Part shown: one piece after another, positions 24,701 to 38,765 of the stretch
How positions within the stretch are numbered: position 1 is the stretch's first letter
How the letters are laid out: each line of letters starts with the position of its first letter
DNA from: Saccoglossus kowalevskii
Lineage: Eukaryota; Hemichordata; Enteropneusta; Harrimaniidae
Reading direction: 5' to 3'
Assembly (NCBI RefSeq): GCF_000003605.2
Contig: NW_003146934.1
Coordinates: forward strand, 1-64,000
DNA length: 64,000 nt
Position numbers and translations under genes: made by a program
The notes under the pieces: model-generated
Database searches by the model: none
What the model saw: only the letters and a program-made list of their open reading frames with translations
Told to the model about the DNA's origin: nothing

Positions 24701-27700
24701 AATTAAAGAATTCCAGTCATTCACAGGAGTAAAACAAGTAGGGGACTAATTAAAGAATTCCAGTCATTCACAGGAGTAAAACAAGTAGGGGACTAATTAA
24801 AGAATTCCAGTCATTCACAGGAGTAAAACAAGTAGGGGACTAATTAAAGAATTCCAGTCATTCACAGGAGTAAAACAAGTAGGGGACTAATTAAAGAATT
24901 CCAGTCATTCACAGGAGTAAAACAAGTAGGGGACTAATTAAAGAATTCCAGTCATTCACAGGAGTAAAACAAGTAGGGGACTAATTAAAAAATTCCAGTC
25001 ATTCACAGGAGTAAAACAAGTAGGGGACTAATTAAAGAATTCCAGTCATTCACAGGAGTAAAACAAGTAGGGGACTAACTACAGAATTCCAGTCATTCAC
25101 AGGAGTAAAACAAGTAGGGGACTAATTAAAGAATTCCAGTCATTCACAGGAGTAAAACAAGTAGGGGACTAACTACAGAATTCCAGTCATTCACAGGAGT
25201 AAAACAAGTAGGGGACTAACTACAGAATTCCAGTCATTCACAGGAGTAAAACAAGTAGGGGACTAATTAAAGAATTCCAGTCATTCACAGGAGTAAAACA
25301 AGTAGGGGACTAATTAAAGAATTCCAGTCATTCACAGGAGTAAAACAAGTAGGGGACTAACTACAGAATTCCAGTCATTCACAGGAGTAAAACAAGTAGG
25401 GGACTAATTAAAGAATTCCAGTCATTCACAGGAGTAAAACAAGTAGGGGACTAATTAAAGAATTCCAGTCATTCACAGGAGTAAAACAAGTAGGGGACTA
25501 ATTAAAGAATTCCAGTCATTCACAGGAGTAAAACAAGTAGGGGACTAATTAAAGAATTCCAGTCATTCACAGGAATAAAACGAGTAGGGGACTAATTAAA
25601 GAATTCCAGTCATTCACAGGAGTAAAACAAGTAGGGGACTAATTAAAGAATTCCAGTCATTCACAGGAGTAAAACAAGTAGGGGACTAATTAAAGAATTC
25701 CAGTCATTCACAGGAGTAAAACAAGTAGGGGACTAATTAAAGAATTCCAGTCATTCACAGGAGTAAAACAAGTAGGGGACTAATTAAAGAATTCCAGTCA
25801 TTCACAGGAGTAAAACAAGTAGGGGACTAATTAAAGAATTCCAGTCATTCACAGGAGTAAAACAAGTAGGGGACTAATTAAAGAATTCCAGTCATTCACA
25901 GGAGTAAAACAAGTAGGGGACTAATTAAAGAATTCCAGTCATTCACAGGAGTAAAACAAGTAGGGGACTAACTACAGAATTCCAGTCATTCACAGGAGTA
26001 AAACAAGTAGGGGACTAATTAAAGAATTCCAGTCATTCACAGGAGTAAAACAAGTAGGGGACTAATTAAAGAATTCCAGTCATTCACAGGAGTAAAACAA
26101 GTAGGGGACTAATTAAAGAATTCCAGTCATTCACAGGAGTAAAACAAGTAGGGGACTAATTAAAGAATTCCAGTCATTCACAGGAGTAAAACAAGTAGGG
26201 GACTAATTAAAGAATTCCAGTCATTCACAGGAGTAAAACAAGTAGGGGACTAATTAAAGAATTCCAGTCATTCACAGGAGTAAAACAAGTAGGGGACTAA
26301 TTAAAGAATTCCAGTCATTCACAGGAGTAAAACAAGTAGGGGACTAATTAAAGAATTCCAGTCATTCACAGGAGTAAAACAAGTAGGGGACTAACTACAG
26401 AATTCCAGTCATTCACAGGAGTAAAACAAGTAGGGGACTAATTAAAGAATTCCAGTCATTCACAGGAGTAAAACAAGTAGGGGACTAATTAAAGAATTCC
26501 AGTCATTCACAGGAGTAAAACAAGTAGGGGACTAATTAAAGAATTCCAGTCATTCACAGGAGTAAAACAAGTAGGGGACTAATTAAAGAATTCCAGTCAT
26601 TCACAGGAGTAAAACAAGTAGGGGACTAATTAAAGAATTCCAGTCATTCACAGGAGTAAAACAAGTAGGGGACTAATTAAAGAATTCCAGTCATTCACAG
26701 GAGTAAAACGAGTAGGGGACTAATTAAATAATTCCAGTCATTCACAGGAGTAAAACAAGTAGGGGACTAATTAAAGAATTCCAGTCATTCACAGGAGTAA
26801 AACAAGTAGGGGACTAATTAAAGAATTCCAGTCATTCACAGGAGTAAAACAAGTAGGGGACTAATTAAAGAATTCCAGTCATTCACAGGAGTAAAACAAG
26901 TAGGGGACTAATTAAAGAATTCCAGTCATTCACAGGAGTAAAACAAGTAGGGGACTAATTAAAGAATTCCAGTCATTCACAGGAGTAAAACAAGTAGGGG
27001 ACTAATTAAAGAATTCCAGTCATTCACAGGAGTAAAACAAGTAGGGGACTAATTAAAAAATTCCAGTCATTCACAGGAGTAAAACAAGTAGGGGACTAAT
27101 TAAAGAATTCCAGTCATTCACAGGAGTAAAACAAGTAGGGGACTAATTAAAGAATTCCAGTCATTCACAGGAGTAAAACAAGTAGGGGACTAATTAAAGA
27201 ATTCCAGTCATTCACAGGAGTAAAACAAGTAGGGGACTAACTACAGAATTCCAGTCATTCACAGGAGTAAAACAAGTAGGGGACTAATTAAAGAATTCCA
27301 GTCATTCACAGGAGTAAAACAAGTAGGGGACTAATTAAAGAATTCCAGTCATTCACAGGAGTAAAACAAGTAGGGGACTAATTAAAGAATTCCAGTCATT
27401 CACAGGAGTAAAACAAGTAGGGGACTAATTAAAGAATTCCAGTCATTCACAGGAGTAAAACAAGTAGGGGACTAATTAAAGAATTCCAGTCATTCACAGG
27501 AGTAAAACAAGTAGGGGACTAATTAAAGAATTCCAGTCATTCACAGGAGTAAAACAAGTAGGGGACTAATTAAAGAATTCCAGTCATTCACAGGAGTAAA
27601 ACAAGTAGGGGACTAATTAAAGAATTCCAGTCATTCACAGGAGTAAAACAAGTAGGGGACTAATTAAAGAATTCCAGTCATTCACAGGAGTAAAACAAGT

Positions 27701-28488
27701 AGGGGACTAATTAAAGAATTCCAGTCATTCACAGGAGTAAAACAAGTAGGGGACTAATTAAAGAATTCCAGTCATTCACAGGAGTAAAACAAGTAGGGGA
27801 CTAATTAAAGAATTCCAGTCATTCACAGGAGTAAAACAAGTAGGGGACTAATTAAAGAATTCCAGTCATTCACAGGAGTAAAACAAGTAGGGGACTAATT
27901 AAAGAATTCCAGTCATTCACAGGAGTAAAACAAGTAGGGGACTAATTAAAGAATTCCAGTCATTCACAGGAGTAAAACAAGTAGGGGACTAATTAAAGAA
28001 TTCCAGTCATTCACAGGAGTAAAACAAGTAGGGGACTAATTAAAGAATTCCAGTCATTCACAGGAGTAAAACAAGTAGGGGACTAATTAAAGAATTCCAG
28101 TCATTCACAGGAGTAAAACAAGTAGGGGACTAATTAAAGAATTCCAGTCATTCACAGGAGTAAAACAAGTAGGGGACTAATTAAAGAATTCCAGTCATTC
28201 ACAGGAGTAAAACAAGTAGGGGACTAATTAAAAAATTCCAGTCATTCACAGGAGTAAAACAAGTAGGGGACTAATTAAAGAATTCCAGTCATTCACAGGA
28301 GTAAAACAAGTAGGGGACTAATTAAAAAATTCCAGTCATTCACAGGAGTAAAACAAGTAGGGGACTAATTAAAGAATTCCAGTCATTCACAGGAGTAAAA
28401 CAAGTAGGGGACTAATTAAAGAATTCCAGTCATTCACAGGAGTAAAACAAGTAGGGGACTAATTAAAGAATTCCAGTCATTCACAGGA
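21489..28488 (+). repeat. A-rich block 2
   Basis: About 149 units, overwhelmingly type A, with scattered C-C-T hybrids and a single cactcac unit at 21757 near the left edge. The aaaacgagt variant occurs at about 23842, 23889, 24124, 25581 and 26709. The paired variants cagaagt (22563) and gggcact (22626) recur 33,605 bp downstream in block 3. Both ends coincide with clusters of single-base indels (21.37-21.72 kb and 28.53-28.55 kb), so the placement of this block depends on the assembly being right there. Confidence 0.88.
22275..22835 (+). repeat. Duplicated segment D7 linking A-rich blocks 2 and 3
   Basis: gaatttcag (tttcag at 22455), cagaagt (22563), gggcact (22626) and a C-C-T hybrid (22681) recur at 56060, 56168, 56231 and 56286. 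All four offsets are exactly 33,605 bp, or 715 units. Matching stops at about 22,835, where the downstream copy has gttattc. Confidence 0.85.
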
Positions 28489-28519
28489 GTAAAACAAGTA
28501 GGGGACTAACTACAGAATT

Positions 28520-28548
28520 CCAGTCATCACAGGAGTAAACAAGTAGGG
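28520..28548 (+). other. Two single-base losses at the right edge of A-rich block 2
   Basis: One unit reads cagtcatcacagg and then gtaaacaag, two losses in about 20 bp. It lies about 35 bp inside the first unit after A-rich block 2. Together with the patch at 21.5 kb, this brackets the block. Confidence 0.7.
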
Positions 28549-28549
28549 G

Positions 28550-29262
28550 ACTAACTACAGAATTCCAGTCATTCACAGGAGTAAAACAAGTAGGGGACTA
28601 ACTACAGAATTCCAGTCATTCACAGGAGTAAAACAAGTAGGGGACTAACTACAGAATTCCAGTCACTCACAGGAGTAAAACAAGTAGGGGACTAACCACA
28701 GAATTCCAGTCACTCACAGAAGTAAAACAAGTAGGGGACTAACTACAGAATTCCAGTCATTCACAGTAGTAAAACAAGTAGGGGACTAACTACAGAATTC
28801 CAGTCATTCACAGGAGTAAAACAAGTAGGGGACTAACTACAGAATTCCAGTCACTCACAGGAGTAAAACACGTAGGAGACTAACTACAGAATTCCAGTCA
28901 TTCACAGGAGTAAAACAAGTAGGGGACTAACTACAGAATTCCAGTCATTCACAGGAGTAAAACAAGTAGGGGACTAACTACAGAATTCCAGTCATTCACA
29001 GGAGTAAAACAAGTAGGGGACTAACTACAGAATTCCAGTCACTCACAGGAGTAAAACAAGTAGGGGACTAACCACAGAATTCCAGTCACTCACAGGAGTA
29101 AAACAAGTAGGGGACTAACTACAGAATTCCAGTCATTCACAGTAGTAAAACAAGTAGGGGACTAACTACAGAATTCCAGTCATTCACAGGAGTAAAACAA
29201 GTAGGGGACTAACTACAGAATTCCAGTCACTCACAGGAGTAAAACACGTAGGAGACTAACTG
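28550..29262 (+). repeat. Local tandem duplication, 8 units (376 bp)
   Basis: Rare variants occur twice exactly 376 bp (8 x 47) apart: aaccacag at 28695 and 29071, cacagtagt one unit later in each copy, and aaaacacgtagg at about 28869 and 29245. The copies differ at cagaagt versus caggagt. They part company where the first continues aactacag and the second becomes a type C unit. Confidence 0.85.
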
Positions 29263-31364
29263 GAAAATTCCAGTCACTCACAGGAGTAAAACAAGTAGGG
29301 GACTAATTAAAGAATTCCAGTCATTCACAGGAGTAAAACAAGTAGGGGACTAACTACAAAATTCCAGTCACTCACAGGAGTAAAACAAGTAGGAGACTAA
29401 CTGGAAAATTCCAGTCACTCACAGGAGTAAAACAAGTAGGGGACTAATTAAAGAATTCCAGTCATTCACAGAAGTAAAACAAGTAGGGGACTAACTACAG
29501 AATTCCAGTCATTCACAGGAGTAAAACAAGTAGAGGACTAACTACAGAATTCCAGTCACTCACAGGAGTAAAACAAGTAGGGGAGTAACTACAGAATTCC
29601 AGTCACTCACAGAAGTAAAACAAGTAGGGGACTAACTACAGAATTCCAGTCACTCACAGGAGTAAAACAAGTAGGGGACTAACTACAGAATTCCAGTCAT
29701 TCACAGGAGTAAAACAAGTAGGGGACTAACTACAGAATTCCAGTCATTCACTGGAGTAAAACAAGTAGGGGACAAATTAAAGAATTCCAGTCACTCACAG
29801 GAGTAAAACAAGTAGGGGACTAACTACAGAATTCCAGTCATTCACAGGAGTAAAACAAGTAGGGGACTAACTACAGAATTCCAGTCATTCACAGGAGTAA
29901 AACAAGTAGGGGACTAACTACAGAATTCCAGTCATTCACAGGAGTAAAACAAGTAGGGGACTAACTACAGAATTCCAGTCACTCACAGGAGTAAAACAAG
30001 TAGGGGACTAACTACAGAATTCCAGTCACTCACAGGAGTAAAACAAGTAGGGACTAACTACAGAATTCCAGTCATTCACAGGAGTAAAACAAGTAGGGGA
30101 CTAACTACAGAATTCCAGTCATTCACAGCAGTAAAACAAGTAGGGGACTAACTACAGAATTCCAGTCACTCACAGGAGTAAAACAAGTAGGGGACTAACT
30201 ACAGAATTACAGTCACTCACAGAAGTAAAACAAGTAGGGGACTAACTACAGAATTCCAGTCACTCGCAGGAGTAAAACAAGTAGGGGACTAACTACAGAA
30301 TTCCAGTCATTCACAGGAGTAAAACAAGTAGGGGACTAACTACAGAATTCCAGTCATTCACAGGAGTAAAACAAGTAGGGGACTAATTAAAGAATTCCAG
30401 TCACTCACAGGAGTAAAACAAGTAGGGGACTAACTACAGAATTCTAGTCATTCACAGGAGTAAAACAAGTAGGGGACTAACTACAGAATTCCAGTCATTC
30501 ACAGGAGTAAAACAAGTAGGGGACTATCTACAGAATTCCAGTCATTCACAGGAGTAAAACAAGTAGGGTACTAACTACAGAATTCCAGTCATTCACAGGA
30601 GTAAAACAAGTAGGGGACTAACTACAGAATTCCAGTCATTCAAAGGAATAAAACAAGTGGGGGACTAACTACAGAATTCCAGTCATTCACAGGAGTAAAA
30701 CAAGTAGGGGACTAACTACAGAATTCCAGTCATTCAAAGGAGTAAAACAAGTAGGGGACTAATTAAAGAATTCTAGTCATTCACAGGAGTAAAACAAGTA
30801 GGGGACTAATTAAAGAATTCCTGTCACTCACAGGAGTAAAACAAGTAGGGGACTAACTACAGAATTCCAGTCACTCACAGGAGTAAAACAAGTAGGGGAC
30901 TAACTACAGAATTCCAGTCACTCACAGGAGTAAAACAAGTAGGGGACTAATTAAAGAATTCCAGTCACTCACAGGAGTAAAACAAGTAGGGGACTATCTA
31001 CAGAATTCCAGTCATTCACAGGAGTAAAACAAGTAGGGTACTAACTACAGAATTCCAGTCACTCACAGGAGTAAAACAAGTAGGGGACTAATTAAAGAAT
31101 TCCAGTCATTCACAGGAGTAAAACAAGTAGGGGACTAACTACAGAATTCCAGTCATTCACAGGAGTAAAACAAGTAGGGGACTAATTAAAGAATTCCAGT
31201 CATTCACAGGAGTAAAACAAGTAGGGGACTAACTACAGAATTCCAGTCATTCACAGGAGTAAAACAAGTAGGGGACTAACTACAGAATTCCAGTCATTCA
31301 CAGGAGTAAAACAAGTAGGGGACTAACTACAGAATTCCAGTCACTCACAGGAGTAAAACAAGTA

Positions 31365-31720
31365 GGGACTAACTACAGATTTCCAGTCACTCACAGAAGT
31401 AAAACAAGTAGGGACTAACTACAGAATTCCAGTCATTCACAGGAGTAAACAGTAGGGACTAGTACAGAATTCCAGTCACTCACAGGAGTAAAACAAAGTA
31501 GGGGATTAACTGCAAAATTCCAGTCACTCACAGGAGTAAAACAAGTAGGGGACTAAATGCAGAATTCCAGTCCTTCACAGGAGTAAAACAAGTAGGGGAC
31601 TAATACAGAATTCCAGTCATTCACAGGAGTAAAACAAGTAGGGGACTAACAACAGAATTCCAGTCACTCACAGGATTAAAACAAGTAGGGGACTAACTAT
31701 CAGAATTCCAGTCATTCACA
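31365..31720 (+). other. Cluster of indels and substitutions
   Basis: Units read gtagggactaac (twice), acagatttcc, gtaaacagtagggactagtac, gtaaaacaaagtagg, gactaatacag and ctatcagaattcc. The left end of duplicated segment D3 lies inside this patch. The partner copy at 44.58 kb has clean units at the corresponding places, which argues that many of these differences are errors. Confidence 0.78.
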
Positions 31721-33160
31721 GGAGTAAAACAAGTAGGGGACTAACTACAGAATTCCAGTCATTCACAGGAGTAAAACAAGTAGGGGACTAACTACAGAAT
31801 TCCAGTCATTCACAGGGGTAAAACAAGTAGGGGATTAATTAAAGAATTCCAGTCACTCACAGGAGTAAAACAAGTAGGGGACTAATTAAAGAATTCCAGT
31901 CACTCACAGGAGTAAAACAAGTTGGGGACTAACTGCAGAATTCCAGTCCTTCACAGGAGTAAAACAAGTAGGGGACTAACTACAGAATTCCAGTCATTCA
32001 CAGGAGTAAAACAAGTAGGGGACTAACAACAGAATTCCAGTCACTCACAGGAGTAAAACAAGTAGGGGACTAACTACAGAATTCCAGTCATTCACAGGAG
32101 TAAAACAAGTAGGGGACTAACTACAGAATTCCAGTCATTCACAGGAGTAAAACAAGTAGGGGACTAACTACAGAATTCCAGTCATTCACAGGAGTAAAAC
32201 AAGTAGGGGACTAATTAAAGAATTCCAGTCACTCACAGGAGTAAAACAAGTAGGGGACTAACTACAGAATTCCAGTCATTCACAGGAGTAAAACAAGTAG
32301 GGGACTAATTAAAGAATTCCAGTCACTCACAGGAGTAAAACAAGTAGGGGACTAACTACAGAATTCCAGTCATTCACAGGAGTAAAACAAGTAGGGGACT
32401 AACTACAGAATTCCAGTCATTCACAGGAGTAAAACAAGTAGGAGACTAACTACAGAATTCCAGTCATTCACAGGGGTAAAACAAGTAGGGGACTAATTAA
32501 AGAATTCCAGTCACTCACAGGAGTAAAACAAGTAGGGGACTAACTACAGAATTCCAGTCATTCACAGGAGTAAAACAAGTAGGGGACTAACTACAGAATT
32601 CCAGTCATTCACAGTAGTAAAACAAGTAGGGGACTAATTAAAGAATTCCAGTCACTCACAGGAGTAAAACAAGTAGGGTACTAACTACAGAATTCCAGTC
32701 ACTCACAGGAGTAAAACAAGTAGGGGACTAATTAAAGAATTCCAGTCACTCACAGGAGTATAACAAGTAGGGGACTAACTGCAGAATTCCAGTCCTTCAC
32801 AGGAGTAAAACAAGTAGGGGACTAACTACAGAATTCCAGTCATTCACAAGAGTAAAACAAGTAGGGGACTAATTAAAGAATTCCAGTCACTCACAGGAGT
32901 AAAACAAGTAGGGGACTAACTACAGAATTCCAGTCATTTACAGGAGTAAAACAAGTAGGGGACTAACTACAGAATTCCAGTCATTCACAGGAGTAAAACA
33001 GTAGGGGACTAATTAAGATTCCAGTCATTCACAGGAGTAAACAAGTAGGGGACTAACTACAGAATTTCCAGTCACTCACAGGAGTAAAACAAGTAGGGGA
33101 CTAACTACAGAATTCCAGTCATTCACAGGAGTAAAACAAGTAGGGGACTAATTAAAGAAT
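31500..33160 (+). repeat. Duplicated segment D3 (partner at 44.58 kb)
   Basis: Variants aactgcag, ccttcac, aggattaaaac, ggggattaatt, gttggggact (31921), gtataacaag (32758) and catttacag recur in order at 44,580-45,895. The offset is 13,080 bp on the left and 12,750 bp on the right. The downstream copy is therefore shorter by 330 bp, about 7 units, lost between roughly 32.10 and 32.43 kb of this copy, or gained here. Part of the series (gtataacaag to catttacag) also appears at 11.93-12.26 kb. Confidence 0.87.
33000..33070 (+). other. Cluster of single-base indels
   Basis: Two units show gtaaaacagtagg, aattaagattcc, gtaaacaag and aatttccag. The corresponding units of the D3 partner near 45.76-45.83 kb are clean. 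Confidence 0.75.
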
Positions 33161-33454
33161 TCCAGTCATTCACAGGAGTAAAACAAGTAGGGGACTAACA
33201 ACTGAATTCCAGTCACTCACAGGAGTAAAACAAGTAGGGGACTAACTACAGAATTCCAGTCATTCACAGGAGTAAAACAAGTAGGGGACTAACTACAGAA
33301 TTTCAGTCATTCACAGGAGTAAAACAAGTAGGGGACTAACTACAGAATTCCAGTCATTCACAGGAGTAAAACAAGTAGGGGACTAACTACAGAATTCCAG
33401 TCATTCACAGGAGTAAAACAAGTAGGGGACTAACTACAGAATTCCAGTCACTCA

Positions 33455-34185
33455 CAGGAGTAAAACAAGTAGGGGACTAACTACAGAATTCCAGTCACTC
33501 ACAGAAGTAAAACAAGTAGGGGACTAACTACAGAATTCCAGTCATTCACAGGAGTAAAACATGGAGGGGACTAACTACAGAATTCCAGTCACTCACAGTA
33601 GTAAAACAAGTAGGAGACTAACTGGAAAATTCCAGTCACTCACAGGAATAAAACAAGTAGGGGACTAATTAAGGAATTCCAGTCATTCACAGGAGTAAAA
33701 CAAGTAGGGGACTAACTACAGAATTCCAGTCATTCACAGGAGTAAAACAAGTAGGGGACTAACTACAGAATTCCAGTCACTCACAGGAGTAAAACAAGTA
33801 GGGGACTAACTACAGAATTCCAGTCACTCACAGAAGTAAAACAAGCAGGGGACTAACTACAGAATTCCAGTCACTCACAGGAGTAAAACAAGTAGGGGAC
33901 TAACTACAGAATTCCAGTCATTCACAGGAGTAAAACAAGTAGGGGACTAACTACAGAATTCCAGTTATTCACAGGAGTAAAACAAGTAGGGGACTAATTA
34001 AAGAATTCCAGTCACTCACAGGTGTAAAAGAAGTAGGGGACTAACTACAGAATTCCAGTCATTCACAGGAGTAAAACAAGTAGGGGACTAACTACAGAAT
34101 TCCAGTCATTCACAGGAGTAAAACAAGTAGGGGACTAACTACAGAATTCCAGTCATTCACAGGAGTAAAACAAGTAGGGGACTAA
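33455..34185 (+). repeat. Duplicated segment D1, copy 2 of 3
   Basis: Carries the catggagggg (33560) to aggtgtaaaagaag (34022) series described for the copy at 17.95 kb. Its left part shares one more unit type (cactcac before the cagaagt unit) with the third copy than with the first, so copies 2 and 3 look more closely related. It diverges from copy 1 at about 34,185, where copy 1 turns to A-type units. Confidence 0.9.
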
Positions 34186-34607
34186 CTACAGAATTCCAGT
34201 CACTCACAGGAGTAAAACAAGTAGGGGACTAACTACAGAATTCCAGTCACTCACAGAAGTAAAACAAGTAGGGGACTAAGTACAGAATTCCAGTCATTCA
34301 CAGGAGTAAAACAAGTAGGGGACTAACTACAGAATTCCAGTCATTCACAGGAGTAAAACAAGTAGGGGACTAACTACAGAATTCCAGTCATTCACAGGAG
34401 TAAAACAAGTAGGGGACTAACTACAGAATTCCAGTCACTCACAGAAGTAAAACAAGTAGGGGACTAACTACAGAATTCCAGTCACTCACAGGAGTAAAAC
34501 AAGTAGGGGACTAACTGCAGAATTCCAGTCACTCACAGGAGTAAAACAAGTAGGAGACTAACTGGAAAATTCCAGTCACTCACAGGAGTAAAACAAGTAG
34601 GGGACTA

Positions 34608-34850
34608 ATTTAAAGAATTTCCAGTCATTCACCAGGAGTAAAAACAAGGTAAGGGGACTAACTACAGAATTCCAGTCACTCACAGGAGTAAAACAGTAGG
34701 GGACTTAACTACAGAATTCCCAGTCATTCACAGGAGTTAAACAAGTAGGGGGACTAATTTAAAAGAAATTCCCGGCATTCACAGGGAGTAAAAACAAGTA
34801 GGGGACTAACTACAGAAATTCCAGTCACTCACAGGAGTAAAACAAAGTAG
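34608..34850 (+). other. Cluster dominated by single-base insertions
   Basis: Five units carry extra bases, for example aatttaaagaatttccag, caccaggagtaaaaacaagg, aagggg, gacttaac, aatttaaaagaaattccc and cagggagtaaaaac. Insertions predominate here, whereas the 10.3 and 54.5 kb patches show deletions. This could mean different uncorrected reads supplied these patches. Confidence 0.8.
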
Positions 34851-37800
34851 GGGACTAACTACAGAATTCCAGTCATTCACAGGAGTAAAAACAAGTAGGG
34901 GACTAACTACAGAATTCCAGTCACTCACAGGAGTAAAACAAGTAGGGGACTAACTACAGAATTCCAGTCACTCACAGGAGTAAAACAAGTAGGGGACTAA
35001 CTACAGAATTCCAGTCACTCACAGGAGTAAAACAAGTAGGGGACTAATTACAGAATTCCAGTCATTCACAGGAGTAAAACAAGTAGGGGACTAACTACAA
35101 AATTCCAGTCATTCACAGGAGTAAAACAAGTAGGGGACTAACTACAGAATTCCAGTCACTCACAGGAGTAAAACAAGTAGGGGACTAACTACAGAATTTC
35201 AGTCATTCACAGGAGTAAAACAAGTAGGGGACTAACTACAGAATTCCAGTCATTCACAGGAGTAAAACAAGTAGGGGACTAACTACAGAATTCCAGTCAT
35301 TCACAGGAGTAAAACAAGTAGGGGACTAACTACAGAATTCCAGTCACTCACAGGAGTAAAACAAGTAGGGGACTAACTCCAGAATTCCAGTCACTCACAG
35401 GAGTAAAACAAGTAGGGGACTAACTACAGAATTCCAGTCACTCACAGGAGTAAAACAAGTAGGGGACTAACTACAGAATTCCAGTCATTCACAGGAGTAA
35501 AACAAGTAGGGGACTAACTACAGAATTCCAGTCACTCACAGGAGTAAAACAAGTAGGGGACTAACTACAGAATTCCAGTCACTCACAGGAGTAAAACAAG
35601 TAGGGGACTAACTACAGAATTCCAGTCACTCACAGGAGTAAAACAAGTAGGGGACTAATTACAGAATTCCAGTCATTCACAGGAGTAAAACAAGTAGGGG
35701 ACTAACTACAAAATTCCAGTCATTCACAGGAGTAAAACAAGTAGGGGACTAACTACAGAATTCCAGTCACTCACAGGAGTAAAACAAGTAGGGGACTAAC
35801 TACAGAATTTCAGTCATTCACAGGAGTAAAACAAGTAGGGGACTAACTACAGAATTCCAGTCATTCACAGGAGTAAAACAAGTAGGGGACTAACTACAGA
35901 ATTCCAGTCATTCACAGGATTAAAACAAGTAGGGGACTAACTACAGAATTCCAGTCACTCACAGGAGTAAAACAAGTAGGGGACTATTTACAGAATTCCA
36001 GTCACTCACAGGAGTAAAACAAGTAGGGGACTAACTACAGAATTCCAGTCATTCACAGGAGTAAAACAAGTAGGGGACTAACTACAAAATTCCAGTCATT
36101 CACAGGAGTAAAACAAGTAGGGGACTAACTACAGAATTCCAGTCATTCACAGGAGTAAAACAAGTAGGGGACTAACTACAGAATTCCAGTCATTCACAGG
36201 AGTAAAACAAGTAGGGGACTAATTAAAGAATTCCAGTCACTCACAGGAGTAAAACAAGTAGGGGACTAACTACAGAATTCCAGTCATTCACAGGAGTAAA
36301 ACAAGTAGGGGACTAACTACAGAATTCTAGTCATTCACAGGTGTAAAACAAGTAGGGGACTAACTACAGAATTCCAGTCATTCACAGGAGTAAAACAAGT
36401 AGGGGACTAACTACAGAATTCCAGTCACTCACAGGAGTAAAACAAGTAGGGGACTAACTACAGAATTCCAGTCACTCACAGAAGTAAAACAAGTAGGGGA
36501 CTAACTACAGAATTCCAGTCATTCACAGGAGTAAAACAAGTAGGAGACTAACTACAGAATTCCAGTCATTCACAGGAGTAAAACAAGTAGGAGACTAACT
36601 ACAGAATTCCAGTCACTCACAGGAGTAAAACAAGTAGGGGACTAACTACAGAATTCCAGTCATTCACAGGAGTAAAACAAGTAGGAGACTAACTACAGAA
36701 TTCCAGTCATTCACAGGGGTAAAACAAGTAGGGGACTAACTACAGAATTCCAGTCACTCACAGGAGTAAAACAAGTAGGGGACTAACTACAGAATTCCAG
36801 TCATTCACAGGAGTAAAACAAGTAGGGGACTAACTACAGAATTCCAGTCATTCACAGAAGTAAAACAAGTAGGGGACTAACTACAGAATTCCAATCACTC
36901 ACAGGAGTAAAACAAGTAGGGGACTAACTACAGAATTCCAGTCACTCACAGGAGTAAAACAAGTAGGGGACTAACTACAGAATTCCAGTCATTCACAGGA
37001 GTAAAACAAGTAGGGGACTAATTAAAGAATTCCAGTCATTCACAGGAGTAAAACAAGTAGGAGACTAACAACAGAATTCCAGTCACTCACAGGAGTAAAA
37101 CAAGTAGGGGACTAACTACAGAATTCCAGTCATTCACAGGAGTAAAACAAGTAGGGGACTAACTACAGAATTCCAGTCACTCACCGGAGTAAAACAAGTA
37201 GGGGACTAACTACAGAATTCCAGTCATTCACAGGGGTAAAACAAGTAGGGGACTAATTAAAGAATTCCAGTCACTCACAGGAGTAAAACAAGTAGGGGAC
37301 TAACTACAGAATTCCAGTCATTCACAGGAGTAAAACAAGTAGGGGACTAATTAAAGAATTCCAGTCACTCACAGGAGTAAAACAAATAGGGGACTAACTA
37401 CAGAATTCCAGTCCTTCACAGGAGTAAAACAAGTAGGGGACTAACTACAGAATTCCAGTCATTCACAGGAGTAAAACAAGTAGGGGACTAATTAAAGAGT
37501 TCCTGTCACTCACAGGAGTAAAACAAGTAGGGGACTAACTACAGAATTCCAGTCATTCACAGGAGTAAAACAAGTAGGGGACTAACTACAGAATTCCAGT
37601 CATTCACAGGAGTAAAACAAGTAGGGGACTAACTACAGAATTCCAGTCATTCACAGGAGTAAAACAAGTAGGGGACTAACTACAGAATTCCAGTCATTCA
37701 CAGGAGTAAAACAAGTAAGGGGACTAATTAAAGAATTCCAGTCATTCACAGGAGTAAAACAAGTAGGGGAGTAACTACAGAATTCCAGTCACTCACAGGG

Positions 37801-38094
37801 GTAAAACAAGTAGGACTCTAATTAAAGAATTCCAGTCATTCACAGGAGTAAAACAAGTAGGGGACTAATTAAAGAAATCCAGTCATTCACAGGAGTAAAA
37901 CAAGTAGGGGACTAATTAAAGAATTCCAGTCACTCACAGGAGTAAAACAAGTAGGGGACTAACTACAGAATTCCAGTCATTCACAGGAGTAAAACAAGTA
38001 GGGGACTAATTAAAGAATTCCAGTCATTCACAGGAGTAAAACAAGTACGGGACTAATTAAAGAATTCCAGTCATTCACAGGAGTAAAACAAGTA

Positions 38095-38765
38095 GGGGAC
38101 TAATTAAAGAATTCCAGTCACTCACAGGAGTAAAACAAGTAGGGGACTAACTACAGAATTCCAGTCACTCACAGGAGTAAAACAAGTAGGGGACTAATTA
38201 AAGAATTCCAGTCACTCACAGGAGTAAAACAAGTAGGGGACTAACTACAGAATTCCAGTCATTCACAGGAGTAAAACAAGTAGGGTACTAACTACAGAAT
38301 TCCAGTCACTCACAGGAGTAAAACAAGTAGGGGACTAATTAAAGAATTCCAGTCACTCACAGAAGTAAAACAAGTAGGGGACTAACTACAGAATTCCAGT
38401 CATTCACAGGAGTAAAACAAGTAGGGGACTAATTAAAGAATTCCAGTCACTCACAGGAGTAAAACAAGTAGGGGACTAACTACAGAATTCCAGTCACTCA
38501 CAGGAGTAAAACAAGTAGGGGACTAATTAAAGAATTCCAGTCACTCACAGGAGTAAAACAAGTAGGGGACTAACTACAGAATTCCAGTCATTCACAGGAG
38601 TAAAACAAGTAGGGTACTAACTACAGAATTCCAGTCACTCACAGGAGTAAAACAAGTAGGGGACTAATTAAAGAATTCCAGTCACTCACAGAAGTAAAAC
38701 AAGTAGGGGACTAACTACAGAATTCCAGTCATTCACAGGAGTAAAACAAGTAGGGGACTAACTAC
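38095..38765 (+). repeat. Local tandem duplication, 7 units (329 bp)
   Basis: The ordered variants gggtactaac and then ctaattaaag with cactcacagaag occur in two adjacent copies 329 bp apart (agaagtaaaa at 38361 and 38690). The subtype order of all seven units is the same in both copies. Confidence 0.83.

Noticed and set aside
34608-34850. A real hypervariable patch with biological meaning
   Set aside because: The changes are mostly run-length insertions typical of uncorrected long reads, and similar patches recur at possible seams. Treated as a likely quality problem unless accurate reads confirm it.
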